Made by a program: the position numbers and the translations under genes. DNA of 64,000 nt. It comes from Clostridium sp. GTDB taxonomy: Bacteria; Bacillota; Clostridia; Clostridiales; Clostridiaceae. Of this stretch, positions 62,001 to 64,000 are shown piece after piece. How positions within the stretch are numbered: position 1 is the stretch's first letter; the number at the start of each line of letters is the position of its first letter. The notes beneath the pieces were generated by a model. It was given only the letters and a program-made list of their open reading frames with translations, ran no database searches and was not told the origin of the DNA. The DNA lies in NCBI RefSeq assembly GCF_017888565.1, contig NZ_JAGHFX010000056.1, positions 27,870 to 91,869 of the forward strand. The letters run 5' to 3'.

Positions 62001-64000
62001 AAGTGGATGGGGAAATAATCATTCAATAGAAGGAGTAAATGGAGTAGAAAGGTTTTATAATCAAGTTTTACCAACTAAGTATATGCAACATTTCGATATA
62101 ATGAAAATGACAGAAGATGAAGTTATTTTTAATGAAGAGCTAAGGGCAGTAAGAGAAGGAAGTGATATAAATTACTATAAAGATGGTAGATTAGTTGCAA
62201 CAACTCCAGAAAATACAATTAATTCAATTGGAGAAGGAAAAACTACTTTATTCTTACCTTGGAATCCTGTTGAAGAAGATGAGAAAATTTATCACTGGAA
62301 TCCAATGGGTACTACTTCGGAGTGGGAACTACCTGAAAGTTGGGGTAATTTAAAGAATGTTGAACTTTATGAATTATCTGATTTAGGTAGAACAAAAGTT
62401 AAAAGTGTAAATGTTGTCAATGGAAAAGTAACTTTAGATGTTAAACAAAATACTCCATATATAGTAACTAAGGGAGAAGTTTCAGAAGATAGAATAGATT
62501 CATGGGGTGAAGGTAGTAAAATAAATGATCCTGGATTTGATTCTCAAAGTTGGAATTACTGGACTAAGGAATCAGAAAATGGTGAAACAGATCATATAAC
62601 TTTTGTTAATGAAACTGAAAATAGAAGAAAAGGAAATGATATAGTTTCTATTGGGGAAAAACAAGGTAAAATAAGTCAAGAAATAAGTGGATTAGAAACT
62701 GGAAAAACTTATTCAGTTTCTGCTTGGGTAAAGAATAGTGGTAATAGGGAAGTGCTTTTAGGTGTAGACGTAGGAGATGAGAGTCTTAACAACACTATTA
62801 CTAGAGGTGGAAGAGTAAGACAAGGAGAAGGAGTTAAATGGTTAGATGATACTTACGTTAGAATGGAAGTAGAATTTACAGTACCTAAGAATATAGATAC
62901 AGCAAATATTTATCTAGAAGCAAAGGAAGGGAAAAATCCAGTATTAATTGATGATTTTAGGATTTGGGAACATCCTGGTCATACAAATAAAGATGGATAT
63001 GTATTCTATGAAGATTTTGAAAATGTTGATGAAGGAATAACACCATTCTTCTTAGCACCAGGCAGAGGAACTTCAAATAGAACTCACTTAGCGGAAAAAG
63101 ATTTATATGAAAGACAAAAAATGAGCTGGGTTCTTAATGGTAGGTTCTCATTAAAGAGTAATCAACAACAAGGCGAGTTAGGAGAAATGATAGTAACGGA
63201 TTCATCGACATTAAATTTAGAACCTAATACTAAATATGAGCTTGGATTCTTATATTCCCTTGCAGATGCAGCACCTGGATATTCTATTAATGTCAAGTCA
63301 TTATCACAAGGAACATTGTTAAATATTCCATTAGAAGCTACTGGTGTTGAAATAGGAGAATATACTAATGCTAAGCCAATAGTAAAGGAATTTACTACTG
63401 GAGATGTAAATGATTATTATATATCTTTAGATAAAGGAAATGGATTTAAAGAGATTATTTTAGATGATATTTATGTTTCAGAAATTAAAGAAGAATCTGA
63501 TTCAGTAATAAAGAATGTAAATCTAAATACAAGTGTAAATGAATTGCCAGTAGATTTATCTGTTGATTTTGATGTCAATGCACTTATGTCTAATGGAAAA
63601 AAAGTAGATTTATCAAAAGCAATAGTTGAATATGTTATTTCAGATGAGAGTGTTATTTCAATAGAAGATGGAAAAATTAAGGGTTTAAAAGGTGGAGAGT
63701 CTAATTTAGCAGTTAAGGTAACAGTTGAAGGAAAATCTGTAATATCTAATGTTGTGACTATAAAAGTTGGAAATGGAGGAGAAACTCCAGAAGTAGTGGA
63801 TAAAACAGAATTATCTAATTTAATAACAGAATCAGAAGCTTTAAAGGAAAAAGATTATACAGCAGAAAGTTGGAAAAGCTTTGTAGATATCTTAGCACAA
63901 GCAAAAGCAATAATAGCAAAAGAAGATGCAACACAAGAAGAAGTAAATAGCATAAAAGCTTCTTTAGAAAAAGCTATTGAAGAATTAGAAAAAATAGATG
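59035..64000 (+). CDS. secreted endo-alpha-N-acetylgalactosaminidase, GH101 (3' partial)
   Basis: The first 1,655 codons of a very large secreted protein; the frame is open to the window end. A signal peptide (about 1-29, ending VSALA) is followed by LamG/DUF1080-like beta-sandwich domains (about 45-240 and 320-495) joined by an Ig-like segment, then the GH101 catalytic part. The nucleophile is probably D908 in WVYVDVYTGNGW and the acid/base E934 in VATEFHSPLEEH. Carbohydrate-binding-type domains (about 1165-1320, 1325-1480), a BIG-like domain and a FIVAR repeat (from about 1590) follow. GH101 enzymes release the core-1 disaccharide from mucin O-glycans. AGGTGGAGGG lies upstream. Confidence 0.9.
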   Translation, partial: MRKKSINKSIAFIIAVAVAVGQIPVSALAETTNTTHVGNIQQVNDSFVYNQEYSDYDSNSWTRLTGDGEIKEVFDFSEGDSKGALTIKRDAGKGNNLVFVEDQSPELKDFEAETRFKFEAKDGELPGRFGLVFRGKGANDYGFVGYNTGTGWLIESPTAWKDDIAGPKVESGQWVTMKVKVKRNTLTLTVNGQEIFNDIVSINNFPQEAGKFGFRTWFDSKDITVDYLKIKTLDNEVKNDITSVKPIDIETLVKAKPQLPYTATVTYADETTAEEVVIWDYIDPSSYESTGNFTVQGTIRGASEEAPKAIANITVREKISYSTDFDTSETSGDWKVLKPTGITATVSDGSVKIPMNGVSLAYDNKSPNVKNFTYETDFSVNNDTGRIGLGFRVQDVNNWGALCYDSGSWVWKSAKNGQESWGAFPGSTKIEANKKYKLKLKVEDSTITLWINNELLGSATTGSIPSNAGKIGLVGWFGNKTVTLDNIKVEEITPEIEEELPEVQVQSIESDEIKVNLDNTFPRIIDYVWKADNSKLIAQEDRYNKVQINNEKYSPKVSCNVENNVATYTLAIDEIGVILTMQISVNDNKIRMEITDIKETGDFKVKKIALSNNSFATVKSNEGGAIAGVLSTGAWHQITDEISTVEDLEPSLKNKTYAFINDDNFAITMNNNVIEYSSRITLDTKNKNGYKSTAMGTGEWTYREVLDSEAEVYTEDTLWTEVMITKDMNSDEIIDWQDAAIEYRNNVEAPMGGDMIKDSLSYIAFNIGYTQSPFLRTLDTVKKLYNYTDGFGQMVLEKGYQAEGHDDSIPDYGGHIGIRQGGVEDFNTLINEGAKYNAKFGVHVNATEYQLDAFKYPDGIVNEKAPGWGWLDQSYYVDQRADIVTGKLFERLDELKKDVPDLGWVYVDVYTGNGWNAHQLGEKLNDIGYPVATEFHSPLEEHVIWNHWGSDPAYPNQGGTSDILRFIRNSTKDGFLSNPLLKGSKHLLSSGWGNNHSIEGVNGVERFYNQVLPTKYMQHFDIMKMTEDEVIFNEELRAVREGSDINYYKDGRLVATTPENTINSIGEGKTTLFLPWNPVEEDEKIYHWNPMGTTSEWELPESWGNLKNVELYELSDLGRTKVKSVNVVNGKVTLDVKQNTPYIVTKGEVSEDRIDSWGEGSKINDPGFDSQSWNYWTKESENGETDHITFVNETENRRKGNDIVSIGEKQGKISQEISGLETGKTYSVSAWVKNSGNREVLLGVDVGDESLNNTITRGGRVRQGEGVKWLDDTYVRMEVEFTVPKNIDTANIYLEAKEGKNPVLIDDFRIWEHPGHTNKDGYVFYEDFENVDEGITPFFLAPGRGTSNRTHLAEKDLYERQKMSWVLNGRFSLKSNQQQGELGEMIVTDSSTLNLEPNTKYELGFLYSLADAAPGYSINVKSLSQGTLLNIPLEATGVEIGEYTNAKPIVKEFTTGDVNDYYISLDKGNGFKEIILDDIYVSEIKEESDSVIKNVNLNTSVNELPVDLSVDFDVNALMSNGKKVDLSKAIVEYVISDESVISIEDGKIKGLKGGESNLAVKVTVEGKSVISNVVTIKVGNGGETPEVVDKTELSNLITESEALKEKDYTAESWKSFVDILAQAKAIIAKEDATQEEVNSIKASLEKAIEELEKID

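Noticed and set aside
1..64000. CRISPR arrays, rRNA genes and insertion sequences
   Set aside because: No regularly spaced repeats, no rRNA-like sequence and no DDE transposase frame were seen.

Overview
The window is low-G+C, mostly A/T-ending-codon DNA with strong GGAGG-type ribosome binding sites, anaerobic sulfite reduction genes, spore-former-type small proteins and a mucin-degrading glycosidase. This fits a host-associated Clostridium sensu stricto (cluster I). The species cannot be named from the sequence alone.

Left core (1-24.8 kb). The end of asrA plus asrB and asrC encode anaerobic sulfite reductase. A tightly packed operon follows (hemA, precorrin-2 dehydrogenase, hemC, cobA-hemD fusion, hemB, hemL, cbiK) that makes siroheme or cobalt-type precursors from glutamyl-tRNA; AsrC needs siroheme. 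Next is a formate/nitrite-family channel that may export hydrosulfide. Then come a TPR-type XRE regulator, a response regulator with two histidine kinases (the first lacks the phospho-acceptor histidine), ilvE, ridA, a paired DNA-repair radical SAM module, a TM1266-type regulator, a polyamine-type binding lipoprotein, a DUF3867 protein and an ABC-F ATPase.

Accessory region (24.8-47.2 kb). The last codons of the ABC-F gene are duplicated in direct orientation 17.8 kb downstream (29 of 32 bases). This marks an integration site used by a large serine recombinase at 39.6-41.1 kb. Inside are a Bsp6I-like restriction-modification pair, a Nudix hydrolase, a HEPN-like protein, two unrecognised proteins, an HK97-type capsid module (major capsid, portal, protease) without terminase or tail genes, an SF2 helicase, and a small HTH protein behind iteron-like repeats. 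Right of the recombinase there are at least two more att-like sites, each preceded by what looks like the 3' tail of another recombinase copy, with single cargo genes between them (GNAT, DUF4269). From 41 to 47 kb a terminator-bearing repeat recurs five times among intact and decayed cargo: a frameshifted secreted protein, a broken VOC/bleomycin-type gene, a broken GNAT gene and a zinc-ribbon/Ltp superinfection-exclusion-type protein. The locus reads as a site that has been invaded repeatedly by serine-recombinase elements. An SDR gene and an initiator tRNA lie among them.

Right core (47.4-64 kb). This holds a two-HD-domain phosphodiesterase-like protein, a J-like membrane protein, a PyrR-type attenuator ahead of cytosine permease and cytosine deaminase, a GNAT protein, a YteA/DksA zinc-finger protein, a possible GPP34-like protein with a MerR regulator, a DUF6241 membrane protein that lacks a standard start codon, an FMN-binding lipoprotein, a tiny zinc-ribbon protein, a TraX-family membrane protein, and the first 1,655 codons of a secreted GH101 endo-alpha-N-acetylgalactosaminidase that runs off the window.

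Family assignments come from motif recognition by eye; no database search was run.
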